NCBI GenBank assembly: GCA_000231825.2
Contig: JH720303.1
Span: 582,574-646,573, forward strand
Source: Tetrahymena elliotti 4EA
Taxonomy: Eukaryota; Ciliophora; Oligohymenophorea; Hymenostomatida; Tetrahymenidae
Length of the DNA: 64,000 bases
Direction of reading: 5' to 3'
Of this stretch, positions 25,591 through 38,600 are shown in pieces (the first letter of the stretch is position 1; each line of letters starts with the position of its first letter). The notes beneath the pieces were generated by a model. It was not told the DNA's origin. It searched no databases and saw only the letters and a list, made by a program, of their open reading frames with translations. The translations under genes were made by a program, and so were the position numbers.

Positions 25591-26570
25591 TTGTTACTTT
25601 TTAAGTAGAGTCTAAGTAATTTTTTATTGCTAAATTTCTCATAAAATAATATGAGGTTCATTTTAGGAGTGATATTCCTTCAATCCTCATTATTATTGAC
25701 TGATGAATAAAAAAATAAAATGAGAAAAAGTGATATAAATTACAAACATAATATTTGAATAGTAAAGGTTCTCCTACTTTTTTTAGTTAGACCGTAATTA
25801 GGCTTTTCCTTTCATATAGGTAGAATATGTTGAGGAAGTAAAATATTAATGAGAGTTCAGTCTGAATAAATTGAGAATGAGAAAAACAAGGAATAGAGGG
25901 CGATCTATTCTGTTCAAGTTTAGGTAGACCAAAGTGAAATTGCCTAGTCAATCTTAAATGCTCATTTCTTAACAAACCTTTCAGCTTTTCAATGAGTCAT
26001 AGATTTCTTTTTTTTAAAGCCAGTATACAAAATCTAAGACAAAGTGATAAAGATTAAGTAGAAAGCTTTTGAAAAATGTAACCTATAATTCGAAGAGTGG
26101 TTAGGTGCTCTCAAATCTCCACAAAAGCTGAATCTGAAGGAGTGTTGATAAATTTCTTGTTTCTATTGTATTGGTATTTCATTGCCTCCTTTTCTAAAAT
26201 CTTTTTTAAGTCTTATCTGACTGACTAGTGAAAAGTTTAAACTAGTTGAAGGTTATTTTAAGATGAGAAAGAGAATAATATGAAATGTCGTCTATGATTA
26301 TCAAGAAGTAGGAATTAATGAATTTTGTTATATCTGCATCTAACAATTTCTAAGAGGAACCCGTTTAAGAAAGTGGTAAGGGCTTGACAACCCACAAGTT
26401 TTCCTGTTAATTTGCTCACCCATTTCAGATAACAATGATTTGGCTAAGGAATGAAAACCTGTAAAAAGCAATTTTCAAGAAAAAATATCCTCTTTCCCTA
26501 CGGATGAGAGTTATTGGGGACTTGAAAGAACTCTTAGTAAATTGAAATTGCAGGCACTACTTCAATTGAA

Positions 26571-27133
26571 CGAACAAAACATTTACCTTTCTTTTTAGAA
26601 AGAGTCAGCTTTGTAGCGTCAGTAACACAAATAAAAAGGGTCAAAAGAAAAAACTGCGAAGTTACTGTACGAAGAAAACTAAACCAAAGAGTGGCTAGCA
26701 CTATGATCTGAGAAAATTGCCATTAGAAAAAACATCAGATTCTCTAAAGTAGTTTTAATTTTCTTGCTTATCTTAAAGCACAACTCATCAAATAGCTGCT
26801 GCTCTAAAACTAGAACTAGGAGCGAAAGATAAAGACCTTATTTACGAGGGTATTCTAAAACCTTCGTGCAGCGATGAGCTCTTTTAAAAAAGAGGATATC
26901 AATAAACTAGGATGGATTACTAATTCCTAAGATGTGCTTAAAGGAGCTAATAGATAATTTGCTAAATCATTGTGATTTGGTGCTAACTTTTCTAATGGTT
27001 CTTAAAAATAAATCTCAGGGGTATGAGAATTTTTTTTACAAAGAGAAACTAAGTGGAAATCTAAGTAAGGAGAATTCTTAGAAGAGGAAACAATTTTACT
27101 CTATCTAGTGCAACTTATTGTCAAAGTTAGTGA
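26571..27133 (+). pseudogene. Open frame in the element block, unrecognised
   Basis: About 187 codons stay open between TGAs, without a convincing start codon. The central part reads HYDLRKLPLEKTSDSL, HQIAAALKLELGAKDKD and YEGILKPSCSDELF, which looks like true protein sequence. The later part becomes hydrophobic and unlikely. I read it as an exon-like remnant of a mobile-element or captured gene; no family was recognised. Because only TGA stops in this code, an open frame of this length is weaker evidence than usual. Confidence 0.3.
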
Positions 27134-28439
27134 GTGATTCTGAGGTACACAGATATTCCTATCATGTATTTACAAAAATAACAAAATAGGTAAATCAGCT
27201 AAATGTGTAAACTCCTAATTTAGTATACATAATTTAGAAGTGACTAAGTTCTTTTTTCACAATTATGATTTGTATATCTAAATTTGCTCAGACTATTTAG
27301 TCCTTAGTGTCTAAGATGCTAAGAGAAGAGAAAACTCCTAACTAAACGATGAGTTAAAGACCAGTAGGATAATCTGATTTAGTTAATGGGCTGTAAAAAC
27401 TCCTTGCTATCAAGGTTATAAGACCTATCTATCAAGTCAATTAGCCTATAACTCAGTTTTAAACCCCTTGCTAAATTATTCAATCGCCAAGTAATTTAGC
27501 AGTAAAAAGCGTAAGTTGATCGCTTTAACAACCAATAAGAAGTTAAATTCAAAACTTCTGTTTAATAACAATTGCTGTATTCTCTCTCAAAAATTGCTAT
27601 TGGAACAGATGTAAAAGAAAGAATGATTGAAATTGAAGTGATCAAATAAGATTGAAGTAACTTTACTCAGTGAGAAAGTAAGTGAGAAAGCTCTCCCTTA
27701 ACCCGGAACTTTCTTTAATGCTGGAAGAGGTATCCCCCCATTTTTTATATTGGATTTTTCTTTTTAGATTTCTCTAACTAGGTCGGGTAAAATAGGGGCT
27801 TTACAAATCTAAGATTAAAATAATCTGATAAAATATGAAAAAGTGGTAAGATTTGTAAAGATAGGGGTAATTTGTTAAAATAAAAAGTTAGATGAAAATT
27901 GCTTAGAATCCAACCGCAGCCAAAAGTGAGTCTTTCTTTATTTAATTCTTCCCCATTCATTTCAATAAAAATTTTTTGTTTAATAAACTAATTTAACCAA
28001 CATACTGTCAAAAATACCACAAATATGCATCAAAGAGCAAAATTTTCTTTGAATTATTTCTTTTATATCTTTTTTAAATTTGTTATTTCACATTTATTTA
28101 TTCAAAAGAAGGCTGTGTTAGGTGTTCAGAAAGTCAATCAAACTCAAAGAGACTCCAAATAGGATTATATTTATTTTAATTTTAGAATATTTTTATTCAG
28201 TTTAATTTTAAATAAAAAGTAGATAAGATTCATCAATAGAGTCAGTTTTTCACAATTAGTTATGCAAAGTAAATAAAAGGGTCTTATTTATTTGTTTTTT
28301 TCAAGTTAACTAATATTTTGTAGAAAAAAGGAAAGCGGATTGATCAGACAGTGATTCATAGAATATTTAATTAAATCTTTCAAAATGAAAAAAATGTATT
28401 TTAAATATTATGTTTTCAAAAAATTATTATATCAAGCTA

Positions 28440-28660
28440 TCCTACCTCAGAAAAAGAAACTCAGATTCATATGAACGGAGAATTGAATTGGTTTGGCTGA
28501 AAGGAAAGATAAGAGATTCTATTGTGACGCTGAAGGTCAAAACGACTTGGACTGGTCTCGAGGTTGTAATGTATTAGGGGTGGCCCCAATCCTTGAGTGT
28601 AATCAAAAAAAATAAGTTTTTTAAATTAAGTTTTTAATACTCGGCAAAAAATCCAACAAA
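28440..28660. other. GC-rich island at the edge of the desert
   Basis: About 200 bp with clearly higher G+C than both sides. It contains a possible GGGG-tgg-CCCC hairpin near 28565 and a T-run (tttttt) about 45 bp later. It could be a small structured RNA transcribed by RNA polymerase III, or simply the last fragment of the mobile-element block. I could not fit a tRNA, 5S, 7SL, U6 or telomerase RNA. Confidence 0.25.
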
Positions 28661-28789
28661 GAACCATACGAATCCCATCGAAAAGAACTGATTTTCACTC
28701 AAAAAGCCCCCTTTACTACATGCATTTCGTTATCTCTGAGAATCCTTGATCTTCTGAATTGGGTAATCTTGCTTTTTTCTAAAGGAGCT

Positions 28790-29330
28790 CCGATAAAAAA
28801 ATAATAACCAAAATCCTTTAATAACCAAAAACCAAAATAATAACTAAAATAAATAATAACCAAGATGCTGCCCAAAAGTCCTTAGTCTCTCCTCTGCCCT
28901 AAAGCCCTATGTCTTTCAAAATAAAAAAAAAATTTTACTTATATTAAAAACACATTTTAAATGAATATCTCTTAAAATCAAACAACATCATAAAATTAAA
29001 TAACATTAAAAAATAAATAACATTGAAAAAAATACAAACAACATTAAAAAAATAAAAAACATGAAAAAAACATGAAAAAATAAAAAAATTGAAAATCACT
29101 CTTGAAGCTCCTTAAAAAAAACTAAAAAAATAAAATTAAAATTAAAAAAAACTAAAAATAAAACTTAAAAAAAAACTAAAAAAAATTAAAAATAAAAACT
29201 CAGATTAATAAACAAATAAAACAAAAACAAAAAAAACAAACATAAAAACAATAAAAGAAAGAAAAAAAACAAACAACAACAAATTCAAACAACATAAACA
29301 AAAATCAAACAACATAAGAAATCAAATTTA
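28790..29330. repeat. A/C-rich low-complexity tract
   Basis: The plus strand is almost free of T and G for several hundred bases. It carries degenerate short units such as aataaccaaaa (28800-28865), aacattaaaaa (28990-29070) and aactaaaaa (29110-29200), then caaacaacaa near 29270. This strong strand asymmetry fits expanded simple repeats or an old poly(A)-like tail. It sits directly beyond the GC-rich island, at the right border of the element block. Confidence 0.6.
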
Positions 29331-30108
29331 TTTTAACAGTGGCACACTACTTTTTTTTTCATTTTTAACTAAATTTATTTAATTTTGTAATAAATTCAAA
29401 GAAATCTCAATTTTACATTCATTTTTGCCTAATACCAGCAAACTAGTTGGATTTTTTAATCTCCAATAGAAAATTAGTTCAAAAACATAAAATTAAAAAG
29501 AAAATTATCTATTACTAATTATTATTGAACAAAATAAATAATACAAATTTAAAAATATATATTCTTGTTAAGTATTAAAAAATTGAGAAAATCTTTATCT
29601 CTCATGTATAATTTTCTTCTATTAATAGAAAATCAAAGATTTCTTCAACTAGTTTTAAATTATGCAAATTAAATTATGATTTATAAAATTTCATTTATTT
29701 TACCAAAATTATTTAAGAATACTATTACTTATTTCAATAAATCAATTATACTAAAGATTTATTAAAAATATTAATTTTTCTTATTAATTAAATTTTATTT
29801 GCAAGCACATAAAATTTTGTTATAATTGCTTATTAAGAACAAATTAAAATTAAATTTTAATAAAGTAATTTGGTAAAATTTATTTTTTTCAATAAATGAT
29901 TGTTAAAATAATAACAATTATTAAATACAAACAAGATAATACATTTCAAAATTTGATTAAGTTTTTATGCAAAAAAATTAATTAAAATAAGCTAATATAT
30001 TAAAGAATTGGTATATTATATATTAGTAAGTAATTTATTGAAATATAAAAATAAGATTTACATGATATTTATATAACTTTTATTACAAATTAAAATAAGG
30101 AGTTAAAT
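29331..30108. other. A/T-rich spacer, end of the gene desert
   Basis: Ordinary spacer composition returns here. No frame or RNA gene was seen. Confidence 0.5.
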
Positions 30109-31436
30109 TCATAACTTAATAGAATTTACATATTTTATGAGATTACTTTTTGCTATGGAAAAATTGTTCATGCTCTCTAAAGATTAAGCAAATGAAGGAA
30201 GTTTAATCTGATTATTTGGTTTTTAATATTATTAAGATTATTTGGAAAAGTGTATTTGGTTTTAACCTTTTACTTTGAAAATATTCTTTTCATGTTCCTT
30301 TATTGATTACTTTGGTATCACCTTGTTTGATAAAATTGCTTCTAATTGAGGAGGCTAAAATGTTTAGCTTTTACTCTTAAAATTATTTTTCTTTGAAACT
30401 AATTCTACTTTAGTGAAAATATTTTTTCTGTTTTCTTGTAAGTTTATAGTCCTTTGAAAAACAAAGTTTGTGTTACTTGTTTATCTGAGATTCTTTTTGT
30501 TCACTAGATTATGCATGCAATTAGGGTTGTTAATAAATTAGTTTTTGATAACTATAGGAGAGCTAATATATTCAACAAATTATATATCTATACTTTTTTA
30601 ATCTTCCTAAAATATTATTTTTTTATGAGTAAAGATAAAAGAAAATAATAATAAAAATTAAATTACAAACAAAGACCCCTTGTTACTTTTATATTACTGA
30701 GTAGGGTTATTAATATGTGGTTTATATGTAAATAAGTCCTAGGCAGAGTCTGGTAACTCTTGTATTTTAATTGGCTCTGGAGGGTATATTTTGTTTCCTA
30801 GATATTTAATACGTTAAATTATATTTAGTAAAAGATTATTTTGAAACTTTTAATGTAGATAATTAGCTTAATACCTAAATACTTCTTTTCATGATAAGGT
30901 GAGCGAAAAAATTATAACTCTTCTTTATCTGATTTTACTCGTTTTTTTTTACCTCCATTATAAATACGAAGAGAAGGCGAGCTTTAAGTTATTGGGATAT
31001 GATTAATTAGTGGAGGTTTAGGAATAAATGGAGCTACTTCTTCTTCCTGCTCTTAAATTGAATCGCTTTAAGTCATTACTGAATTTTTTTTTCTTTTTGA
31101 TTATGGTGATGTTGTACTTTATAAATCAAGATTATGCATAGGCAATGGCTTCTAATTTACTTTGGCATCTTTTATACTTCTTGATTTATTATTTTTAATA
31201 TGAGTTTGATGTTATTGAATACTTTTAGGTGTTTATTGATTTTGTTTAGTATTTTCAGATGTCAAAATTGATTCATATATCTCTTGTTAAATATTTGATA
31301 CTTCATTCTCCAAAACATCCTAATTATTGTTTTAGCTAAAACTATCTTTCGCTTCATTTTCATCTTCTCGTTAAGTTATTAAAAGTTATTTATCTTCATT
31401 ACTCTCCTCTATTAGCTATTAATTAGACTCACTCAT
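30109..31436 (-). CDS. Hypothetical protein, 396 aa
   Basis: Three exons: 30875-31436, 30667-30797 and 30109-30606. Introns are 77 and 60 nt, phases are consistent, and the stop is TGA 30109-30111. A TGA lies one codon upstream of the ATG. The protein is hydrophilic, rich in Q, N, S, K and E, with no membrane span. The N-terminal third is acidic and probably disordered; the centre has a Pro-rich patch (APFIPKPPLINHIP), and the rest is basic. There is no recognised domain. It marks the return of gene-dense DNA after the 15-kb desert. Confidence 0.65.
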
Positions 31437-32542
31437 ATGTGTTGCTTTGACAACTTTAGTAAAACAAATCGATATTAATAAATAAATTTATTTGCAGACT
31501 TATTAAGCTGATTATTGGATCTATTATTGAATCAAATAATTGTTCTATTAAATTCAATAAAAAAACATCAAAAGTATAATGTCATATTGTTATATGTAAA
31601 ACTAATCAGAATAATAATTAATTAATTAATTTTTAAGTACTTAAAATAGAAACAACTAAAGTTTTAACTAGTCTTCTTATTCATTTACTCTCTAGCTTTT
31701 CTTCCAATTAAATAATTCAGTATTTGAAACAATTTATCAATTTTTGTCTTTTTTATATTAAATTAACTTGAATTTGTTTAAATAAATAGTTGAGCATGAA
31801 ATATAAATGTATTAGAATTTCATTAGCTGTATAAAATACAACAATAAGTATTTAATATTCAGACTAGTATCCAAACATAACTAATTTTTATTATTATAAA
31901 CAAAAGAAATACATTTGTATATTACATTCAAATATACAAGTTAGTTAAATATATTTAAATCAATTATGCATAGGAATTTGTGCATTAATTAGAATATTTA
32001 ATTTTTGAATATTTAAAGTAAAAATATTAAATAAAATTAATTTTGAATGTTTTAAAGAATGGCTTGATATGCTTTTATTAAAATATCTAATAAATTAGTA
32101 TTTTATGTTTAAATATCCATTATTAAAACTAAAATAATTCACTTTGAATAAAAATATTAGATATATTTATGAGAAAATTAGGTACATAGAAATATTTATC
32201 TTCCTCTACTCAAATTAAAAAGATATTTTTTAGATTTGTAAATCATAAATACCTTTTATTTATCTATTATATTTTGGATAAGCATTATTACTGGATGATA
32301 TTTGCTATGACAAAAATAATATTTTTTAATTATTTTAAATTAATTTATGTTTTTTTGGATTTACACTTTTTATCACAAGTAAAATCCATATCAGCTTTTT
32401 TATATGTTTGTTTTTTTGCTTGTTAGTTTGATTGATTGATTGTTTGATTAAATAAAAAACTAATTTGATAAATAAATACACTTTAAGTTAATACATATTC
32501 TACTTATATTAAAATTTTGAAACTTTTATCTAAATTAATTCT
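31437..32542. other. Divergent intergenic region
   Basis: About 1.1 kb between the starts of a minus-strand and a plus-strand gene, so it should hold both promoters. A/T-rich, with no motif recognised. Confidence 0.5.
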
Positions 32543-34689
32543 ATGCAAACTTTTGTTGAAGGGCTATTCCCAAATTATAGATACATACACACTTTAGGTA
32601 AGTTATCTCACATTTTAAGATATAATATAGCAAGATAATAATGATTATTAATGAGTTTATAGTTGTTTAAATAAATTATTTATTGATTAAATAGGGGAAG
32701 GTAAACTAACAGGATCTTGTAAAGTGATTGACTTAGTAAATGGATTAGAACTATGTGTTAAGCTCATTTACATAAAGGGAATAAGTGAAGAAAATCTAAA
32801 AAATATGGTTCAAATGATTTAAAAATTATCAAGCATAAATAGCCCTTATATCACAAAAATAGTAAACTCAGCATATAATAATGATAAATCTCACTTTGTG
32901 TAAAACAAAATTATTATTAAAGATAAATAGTGTAATTTTATAAATAATATGATAATGAAAGCATAGTTAGTGAATTTATGAAAGGAGGTAATTTAAAAGA
33001 AGAAATAATAAGGCATGTCAATGAAAAAAAAGTTATTTTAGAAAATGATATTTGGAGCTATATATTTCAAGTAATTTCTCTTGATAATTTCTTATAATTA
33101 AGCACAATTAAAATGAATGGCCTTATTTTTTATACTATAAAAAGATTTCAAATGGACTAAAAGCACTACATGATAATAAAATTACTCACAAGAATCTCAA
33201 AGTAGATTTTCAAAAAATTTATTCTTTAAAAAATTAAATCAACATTTTTAATTCCACCAAAAAAGAGCTCTAATATCTATTTTTCTGAGGACAAAAAATC
33301 AATAAAAATTGGAGATATTGGGACCAAGCAATTTCTTGACTCAGAAAAGCAATAATAATTTAACAGCTGTCCTTATTCTATGAGGTACTTACTTTGTTAC
33401 ACAAAAATTACTTTTAATCATAAAAATATTTAATATATCTAGTCCAGAAGGATTCAGAGGTAAGTTCACTAAAAAATCAGACATTTGGAGTTTAGGATGC
33501 ATCGTTTATGAATTAACAGCTTAAACACCTCCTTTTTGGTCTAATGACCTCGAAGATTTAAAAAAAAAAGTTGATAATATAAGATATGCTAAAATCATAA
33601 ATGTTTCAAGACATTTCAACTATTTAATAGAAAGTTTATTAAATCCTAATATCAAGCTTAGACCAGATTTAAGTAAATATATTTCTTAATTTAATAAGTT
33701 TATTTTCTCAGTTTATATTTAGTTAAATATTTTCTTACTCATTTATGTTTTGTTTTAGATTTTACAATATTTTAATTTAATAAAGAAAATATTCTGAAGT
33801 ATTCCACATAAGCATAGTTTAAAAATTCAAATGTTGAAAAAGTCTTATTTCCTAAAAAAGAACAAAATAGGTTATCTTAGTAATAAACAAACAATCAACT
33901 CTCAAATTTAAGTTTAACAAAAAATGCAAGCTCTAGCACTCCTTCTTTTTTACCTAAAATTAATGATTTCTAAAATTTTAAGCTCCCTCAAAATGAAGCT
34001 AGTTAAAAAAATTCTTAACCATAGAAGAAATAATAATAATACAAACCTCTGACATTAAAGTTAAAGAGGTTTAGTTTAATTAAAAGTCAAAGCTAAAAAT
34101 CCGATTTAGCTAAAAGTATTGATATGGACACATCTGATTTAATGAATAGTACAATTATAGGTCATGGTTATGATTAAACAACAAACAAATTAAAAGATGA
34201 CACAGCAAAAGATATAACTAAAGATACAAATATTACATTAAATAACTCATATAGCTTAATTAACTCTAAATAAGATTTTAAGAATCCATAGTCATTTTAT
34301 TCACCTAAGCCTTTGAATGTTAATAAAAATTTGTAAATTAATTTTGAATTCGAATTTCATTAAATTTAAAATATTTTTGAAATAAAAGCTTTAAATCTAA
34401 AAAGAAGATATCTTCAGATTTGAATACTTCGATTTCAATAGAGATATAATAAAAGTAATAGTAAATTCTTCAACTACAATAGCTTAAATAGTCTCAGATA
34501 TTATAAAGGAAATCTGTTCCAAGAGATCTGTGCTCAAATATGATTTTATCCAGAAAGCATAATTATTAATAATATTTAACTGGATATAACAAATAATTAT
34601 AAGAAGAAAGGTAAATTGTATTTATGACAGATGTAGCAAGAGTAGTAAAATTAAAGTCTAACTCTGTTGCAACTTTACATAACCAATGA
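32543..34689 (+). CDS. Protein-kinase-fold protein lacking the catalytic Asp (pseudokinase), 546 aa
   Basis: Eight exons: 32543-32597, 32695-32899, 32971-33070, 33145-33201, 33266-33384, 33443-33672, 33759-34332 and 34389-34689. Phases all agree. The kinase fold fills roughly residues 12-270. It has a glycine loop (LGEGKLTG), the VAIK-like lysine (LCVKLI), the hinge (HFVEFMKGGNL), the catalytic loop THKNLKSSNIYF, the metal loop IGDIG, an SPE in place of APE, and SDIWSLGCIVYELT. The HRD aspartate is replaced by Asn (HKN) and DFG is DIG, so phosphotransfer is doubtful while nucleotide binding is possible. The C-terminal half is Q/N/S/K-rich and disordered. It is closest by pattern to NEK/STE-like kinases. 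A scaffold or regulatory role is inferred. Confidence 0.85.
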
Positions 34690-35678
34690 GTGAGTTGAAA
34701 ATCTAAGGAAAATTAAATATTTTATGATTTCGAAAGAAATTTAACTCTTTTGTAATATATACAACTTTAATCATATTTGTTGGTATATTTTTCAATTGTT
34801 TATTTTTTTTATTCTCTTGCTTCTATTTTTATGAGCAAACCTTTGTAAAGAAAGGTTAACAAAGTTTTCAAACATTATAGGAATTGATTTTTTTCTTCTA
34901 ATCTAATTTAAGTTTTTAGTTTACTTTTTAAGTAATTTTTATTGAAAATAAATAAAGACTTTCAAAACCCTTTTAAACACTTATCACTCAGTTTTTAGTT
35001 TAAATAAAAAATACTTTGCTTGAGTAGTTCTTCCAAAAATTTAAAAAATAATTACTTTAAAATATTTTTTGTCTTGTCAACTCGACAATTTGATAAATTA
35101 AATTATTATCAGGAAAGAAATTAGTTGAAATTTTTATTGTTCAAAATAAAAACACACACATTTTATTTACAAGTAATAAATCTGTTATAAAGACAAATAT
35201 TTATTTTTATAGGAAAGCTTTTCTTCTTTTGAAGTAAAAACTTTAAATCTATATCAATAGGGAATAAATTTTTTATCCATACTTTAATTTTATAAAAAAA
35301 ATCATAAATCTAAATCAGTTGATTCATAACGACTTGCTACATAATTGAGAAGAGTAGTCAATGTAGAAATAGAGCTTTTTGCAAATAAAAAAATAAAATT
35401 TGGATTGTTCTCTTAGTTTTTAATATAAAGCAAAAAAATACCAATCAAATAATCTATCATTCAATAAATCAATTGTTAGATTATGAGTGATTGATTCTTT
35501 AAGTTCTCAAATAAACAATATAATAGAATCACTAAAGTTAGAAGAATTAAGAAGTGATCAAATAATTAATTAAAAAAAAAACTCTAAAAATTTATTAAAA
35601 AAATAGTATTTTTAGTAGCATTAATTAAATAAACAAAAAATTTATCTGCATAATTTATCAACAGGTTATCAATTAGGT
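34690..35678. other. Intergenic spacer
   Basis: About 990 bp between two plus-strand genes. A/T-rich; nothing was recognised. Confidence 0.5.
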
Positions 35679-38600
35679 ATGGGAAACTGTTAACATTTTA
35701 TAAATGCGAATGAGTAGAATAAAAATGAGGTAGTAAATTAATAGGTAGTAATAGAGGCACCAGAATAGAAATAGAATCCAGGTATTAAATTAAAGATTTA
35801 ATTTATTTAGTTTTATATAATATTATTATTAATTATTCTACTACTTCTCTTCTACTTGAGAAATAAAAATTGATAGTTATAATTTTAGTAGCTACTGAAA
35901 ATAAATGTACACAATTTAAAAACTCATAGTAAATTTTCATCACATAAATATCTCTTAGATGAGTTAAATAAAATATTTTAGGTTTTAAAAAGTTTTGAAA
36001 TAGTTAATAATATAGCCGTTGAAATAATTATGATAGTCTCAATAAAGTTATTTTAAAATATATAGGATTTTAAAAGAGACCTATTGGAGTTCAGGCTCCT
36101 CTCTTTAGTGGAATGTGCCTTTTTAATGGAGGGTTTTAGCTGAAGTCTCTTAAAGACTATTCAGGAAAATATCTTATTATTTTGTTTTATAGCTTTGAAG
36201 AAGAGCAAAGTTATAATGAAATATTTAGTTTCAGTTAAATGAACTAAGAATTTTAAAGTAGAAATTGTGATATTATTGTCATTATTGATGAAAAACTTGA
36301 GAGAATTAAGTCTTAGATTGAAGCATATTCAATAAGAAAATCTTAAATTTTAAATCCATAGCAATCATCACAAAGTGATGGAATTACTCCTACATAAGGT
36401 GAAAATCTACTTAATTTAAGAGTTTTTGGAGACTATGAAGGAAAGATTTTCAAGAATTTTAAAGTACCTACTACTGATAGTAATAAATGTTACAGATATA
36501 AGGCAGTGTTTGTTTTAGATAAGTTAGGCATTATTCAGTACTTGAATATCTTTAACTCTAACTTAAAATGCGATCCTAAATTTTTACTCTAAATTTTAAG
36601 TGAGATTTCTAGCACACCACTAAATATGTAGCTTTCTTTGTTTGAGAGAATAGGAGGAGGAAGAGTAATTATAGAAGCAGTAGAAATGTTTTACAATCAA
36701 CTCTCTAACAATCCATTTTTAGAAGAATTTTTTAAAAATATTAATTTTAGAAGCATGAAAACCAATTAAGCTGAATACCTAAATTATCTCTTTCGTTTAC
36801 CCCTTAGAAAATAGACTGATGTCAAATTATATACAACATTGAATGGAAAAAATATCTCTGAATCTCATAAAAAGGTAGATATCTAACCAAATATTTTTGA
36901 AATATACATTCATACCTTCTGCAACATATTTGCCAAAATAGGTGTTGATCAATAAACTATTTAAGAAATTTATTAAAGATTTCAATTCATTAAACCTTTG
37001 CTATTTCCTACTTTGAAGTATTAAAGAAGTACTTATGAATTACTTGGCTGTAATTCAGATTTGATAAATCAGTTTGTTGATAGGCTATATCAAAGAGTAT
37101 TCGAAGATGAATAATTAGGACAATTTTTTAAAGGTATTGAAATGAATAAATTCAAATAAGCTTAATCTTAATTTTTTACTCTTGCATTTGGTGGTAGATC
37201 TTCGTAAATTCATTTTTGTTATCATTAATTTGTATTAAGTTTTTTCTAATTCTAAAACTAAAGTTATGAATCTCTAATAAGATTAAAAGATGCTCACTCT
37301 CATCTTAAATTAACAGATCATCATTTTGAAACATACATAGATTACATTTGTTAGTCATTAGTAGAAATGAGCATTGCATAAGATTAAGCTGAATTAGTTA
37401 GAAAATAATTTTAAATGCTAAGAAATTACTTCGTTACAAACAGCATTAATTAAAATTCTACTTATAATAGCCTACTACACTAATCAGTTTATCACTCTTA
37501 ACATAACAAAGATTCATTTCAGTAAACTCTTTACTACCGTGTAGGTGGTAAGTAAATTGTTGACCAAATATTTTCAGTTCTTTAAAAGAGAATTTAGACA
37601 GATCCTAGAATAAATTATATTTTTACTACTCAGCCTAATTAAATGGATATATATGAATAAATTTAACTTGCAATGGGAGGATAAATTAAGTAAATACTTT
37701 ATATTTAAATACAATTTTTAAAAAAATAATACTACACTATTATTGCTCATAATAAAAATAATTTTCTAACTTCAATAATTATAAATAGATCTCGAATTAT
37801 GCAGAATTCTAATAATCTCAATTAATCTTAAGTTAGAAATGGTATAGCTTTAGTTAAATTAACTGAAATGTAGTTTGGTTAAATCAAATTACATTTGCTA
37901 CATTCTGCTAGAAGTTTCTAAATTGACTTTGATAAAATAGTAGAGCTAGGCTAAGTTTATGAAAATTTAAGAGGTATTGTCTTCCATATAGTACCTTTAA
38001 AAACAATATATGAATAGTTTGGTGGAGAAAATGGGGTATAAGCTTCAGTTAATATATTTTATGATAAAATTTAGTATGATCATAGATTAAATATCCTATT
38101 CAAGACTATTCCCGTTGCTAACTAAAAAGAATTATTTTATTCTTTAATTTCTTTTTGTGTAGGAAGCCCAAATTAGTAAGTTTTCAATTTTATTAAGAAA
38201 TATTTTTCATTATACTCTAAAAAACAGATATGATTCAGCTAAAATGAAATCTTCAACTTTTGAACTACATATGAGAGATATTCACTATGAGGGTCTAGAA
38301 TAAAATCTAATTTCAACATTAAAAGATATGATGCAATCAGATAAAGATATTTAAAGTGCAGTTCAAATGTTATAAACAATAAAAGGAGATTTAATTATTC
38401 CTATAGCAAGTTTATTTGATGAAGTTGGAGGAGATGCTGTCATAGATCAAGCTTTGGAAAGATTTTACACAAAATTGAATAATAATGAAATATTTTAAAA
38501 AATGTTTTAGTTTTTAGATAGAGATACATAAACAGGTAAGCTGAAGGCATATGTTAAATAGCTTTTTGGTGGTCCTTAAAAGTAATTTTTGAATTGAGAA

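Larger units (their letters stand above)
16800..28660. mobile_element. Gene-free block of decayed mobile-element-like DNA
   Basis: About 12 kb without one intact gene, in a window where other intergenic spaces are below 2 kb. Parts of it (notably 16.8-19.4 and 23.4-28.6 kb) are visibly richer in G than the flanks. They show short coding-like frames interrupted by TGA and frame changes, tandem zinc-knuckle-like units, and a reverse-transcriptase-like box. The 19.9-23.4 kb part is plain A/T spacer. I infer remnants of transposons. In Tetrahymena such sequence is concentrated in germline-limited DNA that is eliminated from the macronucleus, so this may be one or more IESs, but no element boundary could be defined by eye. 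Confidence 0.45.

Noticed and set aside
25787..25975. 62-aa minus-strand ORF in the desert
   Set aside because: No supporting flanks, no recognisable motif, and it lies among broken frames; treated as chance.
32900..32930. Very short intron (23-31 nt) in the kinase gene
   Set aside because: It does not keep frame or is too short. The 71-nt intron 32900-32970 keeps phase and rebuilds the hinge HFVEFMKGG.
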